From positions 35,659 to 99,658 of the forward strand of contig JAHHIJ010000024.1 of assembly GCA_019358985.1 (NCBI GenBank): 64,000 nt of DNA, in the 5' to 3' direction. The translations under genes were made by a program, and so were the position numbers. The notes beneath the pieces are model-generated. The model saw only the letters and a program-made list of their open reading frames with translations. It searched no databases and was not told the origin of the DNA. The DNA is from Tolypothrix brevis GSE-NOS-MK-07-07A (lineage in GTDB: Bacteria; Cyanobacteriota; Cyanobacteriia; Cyanobacteriales; Nostocaceae). Shown here in pieces: positions 48,827-58,106 of this stretch (its first letter is position 1; each line of letters opens with the position of its first letter).

Positions 48827-48887
48827 ACTACGACGGTAGATAGGTTTTTGTTACTGTTAATTAAACAGACATAATATTACAGCAGAT

Positions 48888-48986
48888 TTCAGGTTTAGGA
48901 GGTATAGGCGTAAAACCCAAAACCCGCTCACAGACGTAGCAGTGCTACATCTCTACGTGTATTTAATAACAACGCAATCTGCTGTA
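48888..48986 (+). repeat. MITE-like element, family 2
   Basis: 99 bp, TACAGCAGATT at the left and AATCTGCTGTA at the right (11-bp exact inverted ends). Shares TAAAACCCAAAACCC and the palindrome with core TAGCAGTGCTA with 971-1078. Confidence 0.75.
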
Positions 48987-48994
48987 AATAAAAG

Positions 48995-49639
48995 TTAAAT
49001 TTCCTTCTCCTGGGAAACCGAATCAAAAATTTGTTGTGCAGTGAGGTTTAATTGTGGGAAGGTGGGGGATTTAATTAAATCATTCCCTCGGAACATTTTT
49101 TTTACATATTCCCCATCAATTAGCTCGCATACAAAGATAGTGGGTTGTTTAGGATAGCCGATAAAATCACGTCCTCCCAAAGCAGCATAATCTACAATCC
49201 AGTATTCTGGGATGCCCATAGCTTCATAATCACGAAGTTTGTCGTAGTAGTCGTCTTGCCAGTTGGTGCTAACAACTTCTACTATTAGTTTGACAGAAGT
49301 AGTGTTTTGAATAATTGATTCAGTTTCCCAGCGCGTTTCAGTCTTGATAGTTTCTTCATTCAAAATAATAATGTCAGGTTCGTAACCCGATTTGTCACGG
49401 TGCGGTTTAACAATTGATTCTCTGGGAATAAACCAAATATCGCGATTACCCATTTTTCTAATGATTATTCCTAACTCTAAGATGAGAAAGCCTGTTAATT
49501 TTGAATGTTTCCCTCTAGGTTTCGGCATCTCGACTATTACCCCATCATGCAATTCGTAGCGAACTTCCGAGTTTTCTGGATACCATTCGATAAACTCATC
49601 AAAGGTGTATAATTTTGGTTCGGTTTGGGCTTGGGTCAT
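48995..49639 (-). CDS. Uma2-family putative endonuclease
   Basis: 214 residues from ATG 49639 (MTQAQTEPKLYTFDEFIEW). Core blocks: EVRYELHDGVIVEMPKPRGKHS, SGYEPDIIILNEE, KLIVEVVSTNWQDDYYDKLRDYEAMGIPEYWIVDY and GRDFIGYPKQPTIFVCEL, the DUF820/Uma2 series with the D...E-x-V core of PD-(D/E)XK nucleases. The second Uma2 gene in the window; not closely similar to the one at 25384. Standalone, preceded by a small hairpin. Confidence 0.88.
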   Translation of the reverse strand: MTQAQTEPKLYTFDEFIEWYPENSEVRYELHDGVIVEMPKPRGKHSKLTGFLILELGIIIRKMGNRDIWFIPRESIVKPHRDKSGYEPDIIILNEETIKTETRWETESIIQNTTSVKLIVEVVSTNWQDDYYDKLRDYEAMGIPEYWIVDYAALGGRDFIGYPKQPTIFVCELIDGEYVKKMFRGNDLIKSPTFPQLNLTAQQIFDSVSQEKEI

Positions 49640-49681
49640 AGTTAGAATCTCCACATATTTGAAATCAGCAATATTCAAAAA

Positions 49682-49704
49682 GGGATAGGCAAGATGCCTA
49701 TCCC
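49682..49704. repeat. Small hairpin GGGATAGGC...GCCTATCCC
   Basis: Perfect 10-base arms around a short loop, located 43 bp upstream of the Uma2 start. Confidence 0.55.
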
Positions 49705-49765
49705 ACAATAGTTATATACATTTTTCAAATTGGCGATACTTACTTGTCGGCTTCACATAGCCAAC

Positions 49766-50356
49766 TTAAAAATTAGGTGGTAGAAGTACTTTGTCAACTT
49801 CAATGATCACACCATTGCTAGCGACGGTAGAAGGATATTTACCAATCGCTTCATTTAACTTGGCTGTACCTGTTGTATCGTCAACAACAATTTTGACCTG
49901 CTGACCTTCAAGAGTCTTGACTGCACCACTATCGACGTTTTTTTCGGTGATAATACCGTCAACCAAATGATATTTCAAGACTTTCACTCGGTTTTCTGGC
50001 TGGCTATATCTTTTGAAGACATCTTTAGGGACTGCGTTAAAGGCTTTATCGGTTGGGGCAAAAATTGTAAATTTACCTTTACCTTCCTTGAGAGTATCTA
50101 AAAGACCAGCTTGCTTTAATTCATCCACAAGATTGGCAAATTTACTATCCTGTGTCAGCGTTTGGGCAATGTCTTTATTGGAATTGCGATAGGGGACGCT
50201 GCCGTAAGTAGAAGGCTGAAAGAGAGCGTAACGTGGATAAAATTTAGCTAAGACAGGAAAACTAATGAGGGTAGTAACACCAGCAATCCCGACAAAGCAA
50301 GTCAACTTTTTGATCCAATTTTTGCTAATTAGGGGGTTTGGATTTTTATTAAGCAT
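49766..50356 (-). CDS. Fasciclin (FAS1) domain exported protein
   Basis: 196 residues. Signal or anchor helix at about 19-38 (FVGIAGVTTLISFPVLA). A single FAS1 domain covers about residues 60-196, with the H1 block FTIFAPTDKAFNAVPKDV and the H2-like SNGVIIEVDKVLLPP. FAS1 proteins mediate cell-surface or matrix adhesion. The region between signal and domain is short and basic. Standalone gene. Confidence 0.88.
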   Translation of the reverse strand: MLNKNPNPLISKNWIKKLTCFVGIAGVTTLISFPVLAKFYPRYALFQPSTYGSVPYRNSNKDIAQTLTQDSKFANLVDELKQAGLLDTLKEGKGKFTIFAPTDKAFNAVPKDVFKRYSQPENRVKVLKYHLVDGIITEKNVDSGAVKTLEGQQVKIVVDDTTGTAKLNEAIGKYPSTVASNGVIIEVDKVLLPPNF

Positions 50357-50998
50357 AAGGGTAGGTGAGTTCGATCTAGACTGTATAAGAAAAAAGCGAT
50401 CGCTAACTCTTACAACTAGTATATCTTGAGAATGCGATTGGTTGATAAACGCAAAAATCAGGGTTTTATGATTTAGTATTTGCGTTTTATAAGCATTCTC
50501 AACCGATGCAAAAGCTTCTATACTGGCTATGAAAGCAAGAATCCTAATTTAGGATACAAGCTAATGCTTTCACTTTTCCTACAAATCGCTAATTTTCTTA
50601 TTTTTACTTAATGCGATCGCTTGTTTCGCTAAAATACTGATCAGTCTGGAAATCGTCTCTGTACTTGTGTAGCCTTTATATGGACGCGATTATTCGCGTC
50701 TGTACAGTAGGGAAGGGTGCATTATCTGGTACATAGTATATAATCTGGGTTGTGAGTTGAAAGCTTGTCTTTGAACTCCACCCTTTTATCAGTCTTAGGA
50801 CTTACGCACGAATAATCGGATCACGAACCGCAGAAGACACAGAGGTAACAAAGGAATAAGAGTTTGTTGCCGTTTTTGCGTAAGTCCTATATATTAATGT
50901 TTGCGGATTTAACAGTAATGCACAACATCCGCATTGCTTGGGTACCAAACCCGACTAAAATAAATACGCAACTCGCACTTCAACAGGAGTAAATAGTT
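50357..50998. other. 642-bp spacer
   Basis: No supportable gene. It holds GATTGCG/HIP1-rich sequence, a hairpin GACGCGATTATTCGCGTC (50683-50700), an inverted pair TCCTAATTTAGGA (50549-50561), and the TIR-bounded element listed separately. Confidence 0.5.
50796..50889. mobile_element. MITE-like element, TIR TAGGACTTACGCA
   Basis: 94 bp bounded by exact 13-bp inverted repeats TAGGACTTACGCA (50796-50808) and TGCGTAAGTCCTA (50877-50889). The interior is unique. The same terminal sequence occurs at 63875-63887, where the element, if complete, would run past the window end. No palindrome of the GTAGAGACG type inside. Confidence 0.75.
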
Positions 50999-51661
50999 GT
51001 GCAGTCAGATTTGTTAGGTTTAGAAATTACAAAAGGGGAACTTAGACGTTTGACTGGATTTGATCCAGATGATGTCTTTCGACCTTCTATTATCAAAGAT
51101 AAAGAAAAACGATGGGGATTTTTCTTCAATGAAATGCTTGTTGCTTTAGCGTTGACCCCGATAATTGTCGGGTTTATTTATGCATTTATCATTTTGCCAA
51201 CAATCGGTTCTTCGATTTTAATCGGAATCAGCTTACTAACTATTGTACCAATTGCTGTGCTACTTGGGCGTTGGTTATGGCGACGAAAAACCTGCCCCCA
51301 AGCACTGACAATACTTTTAGATGAAACTGATAAATATCATGGAGTTATTCAAGCAATAGATATTAACGATCAACTGACAACATCGGGAAACGAAAGTACT
51401 ATCAATGATAGGGACAATGTGATTGCGGCTTTGCAACTTATTAGAGAAGATTTAGTTCGCGCTATGAAAACAGAGCGTATTTTGCGAGATAATAAAAAAT
51501 TACTCGCAAGTAACCAAGAATTATTTGTGAATAATTTAGCGAATCTGCAAGCTTTACAAGTTAGTAGTCAAGCAGGCGAATACGCTCAACTTCTCAATGA
51601 ATCATTGCAGATTGCTGTTGAGGTACAAGCCGAGATAAGAAAGTTACATTCTTCTAGTTGA
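50999..51661 (+). CDS. Conserved two-span membrane protein
   Basis: 220 residues, GTG start with AGGAG 9 bases upstream. N-terminal cytoplasmic part (about 45 residues), two adjacent membrane helices (LVALALTPIIVGFIYAFIILP and SSILIGISLLTIVPIAVLL), then RWLWRRK and a helical soluble domain with coiled-coil character. No known domain recognised. The stop codon is 5 bp before the next start, so the two are cotranscribed. Confidence 0.75.
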   Translation: MQSDLLGLEITKGELRRLTGFDPDDVFRPSIIKDKEKRWGFFFNEMLVALALTPIIVGFIYAFIILPTIGSSILIGISLLTIVPIAVLLGRWLWRRKTCPQALTILLDETDKYHGVIQAIDINDQLTTSGNESTINDRDNVIAALQLIREDLVRAMKTERILRDNKKLLASNQELFVNNLANLQALQVSSQAGEYAQLLNESLQIAVEVQAEIRKLHSSS

Positions 51662-51666
51662 TTTTA

Positions 51667-53013
51667 ATGAGCAAAAAACCAAAAATAATTGTTTTGGATG
51701 ATGATCCTACAGGTTCTCAAACTGTCCACAGTTGCTTGCTGTTGATGCGCTGGGATGTGGAAACTTTACGCACGGGTTTACAGGATGATTCCCCAATTTT
51801 CTTTGTACTAACTAATACAAGGTCACTACCTCCAGAATCAGCCGCATCCGTAACTAAAGAAGTTTGCCATAACCTCAAATTAGCTTTAAAAGCGGAAGAA
51901 ATTAACGATTTTCTGATTGTAAGTCGTTCTGATTCGACTTTACGCGGACATTACCCCATTGAAACTGATGTTATTGCTGCTGAACTCGGTCCATTTGATG
52001 CTCATTTTCTCGTACCTGCATTTTTTGTTGGCGAAGCCTCTCGAAGAGAAGGAGGACGGATCACTCGCGATAGTATACATTACTTAATTATCGACGGGGT
52101 ACCTACCCCAGTACATGAAACTGAATTTGCTCGTGATTCGGTTTTTGGTTATCATTACAGTTACTTACCTAAGTATGTAGAAGAAAAAACTCAAGGACGT
52201 ATTAAAGCTGATGCGGTAGAAAGATTTTTACTGTCCGATATTCGTGCTGGTAGTTTGGAAAAACTGATGAACCTCAGGGATAATCAGTGCGCTGTGGTTG
52301 ACGGTGAAACTCAAGCTGATTTAAATCGCTTTGCTTTATATGTGCTGAGTGCAGCGAGTCAAGGGAAACGCTTTTTATTTCGCAGTGCTGCGAGTATTTT
52401 AACTGCTTTGGCGGCATTACCAACCCAAGCGATCGCACCCGAAAATATGGCTTCTTATGTCCGCTCAGGTAAACCGGGTGCAGTTATTGTCGGTTCTCAT
52501 GTCAAAAAAACTACTCAGCAGTTAGAAAAATTATTACAAGCTGACGGTACAGCAGGAATCGAAGTCAATGTACAGCGATTGCTCGATGAGCCAAATCAAT
52601 CTGCTACACTGCTAAGGGAGATTTTGGAAAGTACCCAGGCAGCACACAACGCGGGAAAAACACCAGTAGTTTATACTAGTCGTCAGGAACTTTCTTTCAA
52701 AGATGTAAAAACACGGTTGGACTTTGGAGAAAAAGTTTCCGGCTTATTAATGGATATTGTCCGGGGTTTACCATCTGATATAGGATTTTTAATTAGTAAG
52801 GGCGGTATTACCTCAAATGATGTCTTAAGTAATGGTCTAGCTTTGACAAAAGCGCGTTTACTCGGTCAAATTTTAGCTGGTTGTTCGATGGTGATTACTG
52901 CCAACGATCATCCCCAGTTCCCTAACTTGCCAGTGGTGCTATTTCCCGGTAATGTCGGTGATGCTGATGCTTTGGCTACTGTATATCGAACATTAACTAA
53001 AAATACTGGGTGA
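51667..53013 (+). CDS. Four-carbon acid sugar kinase-family protein
   Basis: 448 residues from ATG 51667 (MSKKPKIIVLDDDPTGSQ). The family (DUF1537, OtnK/DtnK type) phosphorylates four-carbon sugar acids such as threonate or erythronate. N-terminal DDDPTGSQTVHSC, SRSDSTLRGHYP and DSIHYLIIDG substrate motifs and C-terminal nucleotide motifs GGITSNDV and VLFPGNVGDADAL are all present. After HFLVPAFF, the sequence VGEASRREGGRI replaces the usual EGGR, because the DNA at 52030-52055 carries an in-frame GGCGAAGCCTCTCGAAGAG-type repeat. Activity in vivo is unproven. Confidence 0.85.
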   Translation: MSKKPKIIVLDDDPTGSQTVHSCLLLMRWDVETLRTGLQDDSPIFFVLTNTRSLPPESAASVTKEVCHNLKLALKAEEINDFLIVSRSDSTLRGHYPIETDVIAAELGPFDAHFLVPAFFVGEASRREGGRITRDSIHYLIIDGVPTPVHETEFARDSVFGYHYSYLPKYVEEKTQGRIKADAVERFLLSDIRAGSLEKLMNLRDNQCAVVDGETQADLNRFALYVLSAASQGKRFLFRSAASILTALAALPTQAIAPENMASYVRSGKPGAVIVGSHVKKTTQQLEKLLQADGTAGIEVNVQRLLDEPNQSATLLREILESTQAAHNAGKTPVVYTSRQELSFKDVKTRLDFGEKVSGLLMDIVRGLPSDIGFLISKGGITSNDVLSNGLALTKARLLGQILAGCSMVITANDHPQFPNLPVVLFPGNVGDADALATVYRTLTKNTG

Positions 53014-53085
53014 GGATGTTGTTGCCTACAACGAATCTAATATTAATAATTGCTCAGTCCATTCGCTTGTTTTGGCTGGTGTCAC

Positions 53086-54090
53086 ATGACTGGTGATTAT
53101 GCTATTTCCGATTTAAATTCTGCCGATAATAACGCAGAGTCAATGTCTAACTTTTTTGATGTAGAAGCAAATTCTACCCCAGGTGATACAGAGTCAAATT
53201 CTGTCCTTCCCGATCAAGAAGTAGATTCTGTCCTCGTTTATTTAAAGTCGAATTCTGAACCTACCGAAGGTGAGATAAATTCGGCTTTAGAGGAGGATGT
53301 AGAACCAAATGCCGACGCTGATGTAGATTTAACTGAGTTGCCGTTGTTAGATAACACGGTGGATAATAATGTCCAAGTTCAGTGGAAAAGTGAGTCAGGA
53401 AGGCTGTTGTTAATTTTACCAACAGAAACCCAAGTGCCTCCTTCAGAAGTCAGCTGGTCGGAAATTTGGCAACAAATGAAACTGCGGTTAAAAGGTGGCG
53501 ATCGCTTTCGTTTACCGAACACACCAGTGCATTTAGTCGCACGCGATCGCTTGTTGGATACCAGACAACTCCAAGAACTTGCCGAATCTTTAAATGAAGT
53601 CGAACTTCAGTTAAAATCAGTATCTACCAGCCGTCGGCAAACAGCGATCGCTGCCGTATCATCTGGCTATTCTGTAGAACAAGTACAAGCTGAGTCTACT
53701 CTCAATTTAGCCTCTACAACAGCCGTACAACCCCTAGCAGATGCCCTTTATCTGCAAATGACGGTGCGCTCTGGACTCGAAATTCGTCACCCAGGTAGTG
53801 TAATTATCTTGGGAGATTTAAATCCAGGTGGTATTGTAGTCGCAGATGGAGATATTTTAGTTTGGGGTCGTCTACGTGGAATTGCTCACGCAGGTGCTAG
53901 CGGCAATCGCGAGTGTCTAATTATGGCTGTACAAATGGAACCTACCCAATTGCGGATTGCCGATGCTCTGGCTAGGGCACCCGAAAAATCCCCGATGCAA
54001 TTTTACCCTGAAGTGGCACATATCACCCCTGAAGGAATTCGCATTTCTAAAGCAAGTGATTTTTCCCGCTCGCAATTAAGTAAGATTTAA
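53086..54090 (+). CDS. minC: Septum site-determining protein MinC
   Basis: 334 residues from ATG 53086 (MTGDYAISDL). Inhibits FtsZ assembly away from midcell together with MinD. A long acidic N-terminal extension of about 95 residues (ED-rich, LPDQEVDSVLVY...) precedes the MinC N domain. The C-terminal beta-helix domain is typical: SGLEIRHPGSVIILGDLNPGGIVVADGDILVWGRLRGIAHAG, the MinD-binding RSGQ-like region being RSGLEI. First gene of minCDE. Confidence 0.93.
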   Translation: MTGDYAISDLNSADNNAESMSNFFDVEANSTPGDTESNSVLPDQEVDSVLVYLKSNSEPTEGEINSALEEDVEPNADADVDLTELPLLDNTVDNNVQVQWKSESGRLLLILPTETQVPPSEVSWSEIWQQMKLRLKGGDRFRLPNTPVHLVARDRLLDTRQLQELAESLNEVELQLKSVSTSRRQTAIAAVSSGYSVEQVQAESTLNLASTTAVQPLADALYLQMTVRSGLEIRHPGSVIILGDLNPGGIVVADGDILVWGRLRGIAHAGASGNRECLIMAVQMEPTQLRIADALARAPEKSPMQFYPEVAHITPEGIRISKASDFSRSQLSKI

Positions 54091-54191
54091 GGGAAAAGGG
54101 GAAAAAAGTGGAATTTATAGCCAAGCTATGGAGTTAAGTCGTATGCTATCTAATCAAATTCAGTCTATAAATCAATCACTAAAATAATAAA

Positions 54192-54250
54192 ACCTTTCCC
54201 CCTTCCCCCTTCCCCTTTCCCCTTTCCCCTTTCCCCTTTCCCCCTCCTCT
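54192..54250. repeat. Polypyrimidine tract between minC and minD
   Basis: About 60 bases of CCCCTTT repeats (plus strand pyrimidines) fill the space before minD. The complementary G-rich strand resembles the tract inserted in the copper ATPase gene. Confidence 0.7.
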
Positions 54251-54255
54251 CAATC

Positions 54256-55062
54256 ATGACTCGCATTATTGTTACAACTTCCGGTAAAGGAGGTGTGGGT
54301 AAAACCACAGTTTCCGCAAATTTGGGTATGACTTTAGCCAAAATGGGGCGTCAAGTAGCCTTAGTTGATGCAGATTTTGGTTTGAGAAATTTAGATTTGT
54401 TGCTAGGACTAGAAAACCGCATTGTTTATACAGCCGTGGAAGTTCTAGCCAGAGAGTGTCGTTTAGAACAAGCTTTAGTTAAAGATAAGCGGCAGCCAAA
54501 TTTGGTACTTTTGCCTGCGGCACAAAACCGCAGTAAAGATACCATCACTCCCGATCAGATGAAGTTATTAGTGAATGCACTGGCACAGAAGTATCAGTAT
54601 GTATTAATTGATAGTCCGGCAGGAATTGAAATGGGGTTTAAGAATGCGATCGCCCCAGCCAAAGAAGCTTTAATTGTAACTACCCCGGAAATTGCTTCGG
54701 TTCGCGATGCCGATCGCGTAGTCGGGTTACTAGAAGCACAAGGCATTAAGCGAATTCATTTAATAATTAACCGCATCAGACCCGCAATGGTTCGGGCAAA
54801 TGATATGATGTCAGTTCAAGATGTTCAAGAACTTCTGGCAATTCCCTTGATTGGCGTAATACCCGACGACGAACGCGTGATTGTTTCAACCAATCGCGGT
54901 GAACCTTTGGTATTAAGCGAAACTCCCTCTTTAGCTGCCACAGCTTTTGACAACATTGCTCGGAGATTGGAAGGGGAAACAGTTGAATTTCTTGAGCTTG
55001 ACTCATCCTCAGATAATATCTTCACTCGCTTGAGAAGATTACTTTGGACAAAGATTGTTTAA
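54256..55062 (+). CDS. minD: Septum site-determining ATPase MinD
   Basis: 268 residues. Deviant Walker [36 protein letters not shown] (switch I), LIDSPAGIEMGF (Walker B) and a C-terminal amphipathic membrane-targeting helix (IFTRLRRLLWTKIV). ATP-dependent membrane binding recruits MinC and is reversed by MinE. Lies 165 bp after minC and 27 bp before minE. Confidence 0.95.
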   Translation: MTRIIVTTSGKGGVGKTTVSANLGMTLAKMGRQVALVDADFGLRNLDLLLGLENRIVYTAVEVLARECRLEQALVKDKRQPNLVLLPAAQNRSKDTITPDQMKLLVNALAQKYQYVLIDSPAGIEMGFKNAIAPAKEALIVTTPEIASVRDADRVVGLLEAQGIKRIHLIINRIRPAMVRANDMMSVQDVQELLAIPLIGVIPDDERVIVSTNRGEPLVLSETPSLAATAFDNIARRLEGETVEFLELDSSSDNIFTRLRRLLWTKIV

Positions 55063-55089
55063 TTTCCAGTCTTCGCACACTTAGTCGCA

Positions 55090-55389
55090 ATGATTCTTGA
55101 ATTTCTCGAAAGACTTTTTTCTCGCACTTCTGACACCAGTCGCACTCAAGTTAAACGTCGCTTGCAACTGGTGATTGCTCATGATCGCGCTGATTTAGAT
55201 CCTCAGACGTTGGAAAAAATGCGGCAAGAAATCTTAGCAATAGTTTGTCGCTATGTAGAAGTTGAAATGGACGGTTTGGAGTTTTCCCTCGAAAGCAACG
55301 AACGAACGACAGCCTTAATTGCTAATTTACCCATCCGCAGAATTAAAGAACCTGTACTAACAAGTGAAAATATTGAAAAACCTCAGTAA
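55090..55389 (+). CDS. minE: Cell division topological specificity factor MinE
   Basis: 99 residues. N-terminal membrane-targeting and anti-MinCD helix ([38 protein letters not shown]) and C-terminal dimerisation beta-domain ([21 protein letters not shown]). Stimulates MinD ATPase and sets its pattern on the membrane. Last gene of minCDE. Confidence 0.94.
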   Translation: MILEFLERLFSRTSDTSRTQVKRRLQLVIAHDRADLDPQTLEKMRQEILAIVCRYVEVEMDGLEFSLESNERTTALIANLPIRRIKEPVLTSENIEKPQ

Positions 55390-55473
55390 TTTTATTGCTA
55401 TAGTTTGAACAACTAAAAACATCGAAACCGTCCTAGAGACGTTCCGGCGGAACGTCTCTACAATTGTTAATTA

Positions 55474-55586
55474 GGCGTTGCTGATTAGATGTATGAAAAT
55501 GATTCTGCGCTCTGGTCAAAACCCTTGATTAGACGTAGCATTGCTACGTCTCTACATGCGGATTCATACCTGAATTCAGCAACGCC
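55474..55586. repeat. MITE-like element, TIR GGCGTTGCTGAWT (family 3)
   Basis: 113 bp. Left end GGCGTTGCTGATT, right end GAATTCAGCAACGCC; the flanks GTTAATTA extend the inverted match. It contains the palindrome with core TAGCATTGCTA (55530-55555). A separate palindrome with core TTCCGGCGGAA precedes it (55433-55461). Confidence 0.65.
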
Positions 55587-55587
55587 G

Positions 55588-56205
55588 TTAATTAACATCA
55601 GTTCTCAAAACAAGATTATACTTTTCCAACAATTCCCAAGGAACATCCGGAAGATTAAGAAGTATATCATTCCATTGACTATGAGCTTGTAAAGTCTCCA
55701 CAACTATCGAAAATGGCTCAGAGAAAATGTTCTCAAAGTCTGCTTCTTGTGGAAATTGAATTTTATAAGCTAATTTTTCTTTTGGAGGGACAAATTGAGC
55801 ATCAATATTATTACGATTTCCTCTTGCATCAACACGATACCAACCTATTTGAGGCAAGTAGACTGCATTGAAACCATGTAAGGTATAAGGTTCACCATTA
55901 TCGTTAATGCTCAATCTTTGATAGCAAAATCCTGCGGGAATGCTATTAGCTCTTAGTAGTGCTGCTAGCAAATGACTCTTGGCAAAGCAATAACCTGTTT
56001 TGTATTTGAGTACATCTGAAGCTCGACAGGTTACAGGATTCATTTGATAGTCGTAGCTATGATAAATTTCATCCCTTACCCACTCAAAACAAGCTTTGGC
56101 GATCGCTTCCGATGTTTCATATTTTAATGCAATCTTTTTCCCAAGTTCCACAATTGTCGGATGTTGCCAATCAATAACTTCACTTACTTTGAGATATTCT
56201 TCCAT
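55588..56205 (-). CDS. Transglutaminase-like (cysteine peptidase fold) protein
   Basis: 205 residues. The transglutaminase core triad is visible: Cys in GYCFAKSHLLAALLRA, His in YTLHGFNAVYL and Asp in GWYRVDARGN. No signal peptide, so cytoplasmic. Bacterial members act as peptidases, amidases or cross-linking enzymes; substrate unknown. Its stop codon lies immediately beside the family-3 repeat element. Confidence 0.87.
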   Translation of the reverse strand: MEEYLKVSEVIDWQHPTIVELGKKIALKYETSEAIAKACFEWVRDEIYHSYDYQMNPVTCRASDVLKYKTGYCFAKSHLLAALLRANSIPAGFCYQRLSINDNGEPYTLHGFNAVYLPQIGWYRVDARGNRNNIDAQFVPPKEKLAYKIQFPQEADFENIFSEPFSIVVETLQAHSQWNDILLNLPDVPWELLEKYNLVLRTDVN

Positions 56206-56351
56206 GTTGCTCGTTTCCGGAAATTAATTTCCACTTTCTATGTCTATTATGCCCTCAGGCTGGAAGCCTGGGGCTATACAAACAAGGAACACCTGCGTGG
56301 GCTAAATTAGGCACATGTTTATACAGTAATGGTATAACCACTATTAACTAA

Positions 56352-57293
56352 CTATTTTTCGTGTTGTTCGTAAGCAGCGACAATTCGCTGAACTAAAGCA
56401 TGACGCACGACATCTTTTTGAGAAAATTCACAAAAGGAAATGCCTTGAACATTTCTTAAAATGTGCAACGCTACCGATAACCCAGATTCTTGGTGAGGTA
56501 ACAAATCGGTTTGTGTTATGTCACCTGTAATCACCATCCGAGAATGAAAGCCCAAACGAGTCAAAACCATCTTCATTTGAGCAGGTGTGGTATTTTGAGC
56601 TTCGTCTACAATGATAAAAGCGTTATTGAGAGTGCGTCCCCGCATGTAGGCTAGGGGTGCAACTTCGATTACACCGCGTTCCATCAAATTCGGTACTTTT
56701 TCGGGGTCGATAAATTCATTGATGGCGTCGTAGAGTGGACGGAGATAAGGATTTACTTTTTGTTGTAAGTCTCCAGGCAAAAAGCCGAGTTTTTCACCAG
56801 CTTCGACGGCAGGACGAGTTAAAATAAGCTTTTCAAATTCGTTGGCAAGAAGTGCTTGCACCGCAACGACAACAGCGAGGTAAGTCTTACCAGTACCAGC
56901 AGGACCGACGCAGAATGTCAAGTCTCGCTGACGTAGAGCGTTAATGTACTGTCGCTGTCGAAAAGTTTTGGCACGGATTTCTTCTCCTTTGCGAGTTCTG
57001 GCAAGAACATCTCGCTGCAACTCGTGTAACTCTTCTTCGCGATCGCCATCCAAAGCCTGACGAGCTGTTAAAATATCGGCGCTAGTGATGGTATTGCCTT
57101 GAGTCCACAAATCTTCGAGCGATCGCACTAATCGACTAGCTAAATCAATTTGTTTTTCTGTACCAGCAATGTGTAATTCCTGTCCCCGTAGCACCAGGTT
57201 AGCTCCTGTTTGCCTGGATATGGTTTTGAGATTTTCTTCATGTTGTCCCGCTAACGCTAGCGCGCTCTCGATATTTGGCAGTTGAATTGGCAA
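56352..57293 (-). CDS. PhoH-family ATPase
   Basis: 313 residues. N-terminal KH-like region (about 15-70, NLVLRGQELHIAGTEKQIDLASRLV), then the PhoH P-loop domain with Walker A CVGPAGTGKTYLAV and Walker B FIIVDEAQNTTP, and conserved LTRPAVEAGEKLGFLPGDL and GDITQTDLP-like motifs. PhoH-like proteins are RNA-associated NTPases tied to RNA maturation with YbeY. Length and arrangement are typical. Leftmost core gene before the accessory region. Confidence 0.93.
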   Translation of the reverse strand: MPIQLPNIESALALAGQHEENLKTISRQTGANLVLRGQELHIAGTEKQIDLASRLVRSLEDLWTQGNTITSADILTARQALDGDREEELHELQRDVLARTRKGEEIRAKTFRQRQYINALRQRDLTFCVGPAGTGKTYLAVVVAVQALLANEFEKLILTRPAVEAGEKLGFLPGDLQQKVNPYLRPLYDAINEFIDPEKVPNLMERGVIEVAPLAYMRGRTLNNAFIIVDEAQNTTPAQMKMVLTRLGFHSRMVITGDITQTDLLPHQESGLSVALHILRNVQGISFCEFSQKDVVRHALVQRIVAAYEQHEK

Positions 57294-57384
57294 GGCACTT
57301 ACCTACTTATTTGTTAATGTGTGAGGAATTGTTCTTTAATTTCTGAAGTCCCGGAAGTTTCTATGATTCCTTCTTTTTACAAAA

Positions 57385-57477
57385 TTATTTCATATCGACG
57401 GGAACTTCAAAGTTCTCCATCTCTTGACCTATTATGCGAATTGTAGCCTTAGCTTCTGCTGGTTGTGCCTCTGACAT
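57385..57477 (-). CDS. Possible 30-residue peptide
   Basis: Frame MSEAQPAEAKATIRIIGQEM... ending VPVDMK. It is well formed (acidic/hydrophilic start, beta-like end) but has only a weak upstream GAGG and no recognised family. It could be the start of a decayed gene. Confidence 0.3.
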   Translation of the reverse strand: MSEAQPAEAKATIRIIGQEMENFEVPVDMK

Positions 57478-57696
57478 TTTTCCCAGCCTCAGATATATTT
57501 TATTTTATGATTGTAGTCCCAGGGATGCCTTAAAATCTAGCATCAACATTGAATACAGATACTATTACAGCAGTCACATCCAGTTCTGATTCAAAGGTAC
57601 GCAATTTATTTAACCTTAAATTGCACCCTACTACCTTTTTCTTATTTGGTGAAAAAGGCTAAAATAGAATTGGAAAATAATCAAGTGCAAACTTGA

Positions 57697-57912
57697 CCCA
57701 TTGCGATCGCATATCAAAAGCTCAAAGCAGAAATTTCCCGAAGCTTAAAAATGCCGCAGTCCAACGTTTCCCGTCTGGAAAGAGAGTCTGATATGTTATT
57801 GTCTACTTTGCGGAATTATATTGATGCTATAGGTGGCAATCTAAGCATTTCAGTGGAATTTCCGAATAAACCTCCCGTTCGCTTAAATCTTTTAAGTGAC
57901 CTTGTGGAGTAG
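57697..57912 (+). pseudogene. C-terminal remnant of an XRE-type antitoxin
   Basis: The frame from about 57697 to the stop at 57912 encodes KMPQSNVSRLERESDMLLST, then LRNYIDAIGGNLSISVEFPN and PPVRLNLLSDLVE. This is the second half of the helix-turn-helix and C-terminal domain of HigA/XRE antitoxins found with RelE/HigB-type toxins. The N-terminal half is missing (in-frame stop at 57694) and no toxin gene is visible. An internal ATG (57751) could still start a 53-residue peptide. Confidence 0.6.
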
Positions 57913-58106
57913 ATAAATTTTTCCCTGGCGATCGCGTTTTTCGTGTTTGCGATCGCATTAAATTTGGTTAGTGAGAAAACTGCGATCGCATCTCAAAATC
58001 TCTGACAATTTTACGTCCTTCTCAAACCGCAAATTTGTAATGCGATCGCATAGTTAAAATTAAGGATTATTATTCACTTCCGGCTCCAAACCATAGCGAC
58101 GTAAAA

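Noticed and set aside
54776..55025. Minus-strand frames inside minD
   Set aside because: Fully inside a certain gene on the other strand and without recognisable features.
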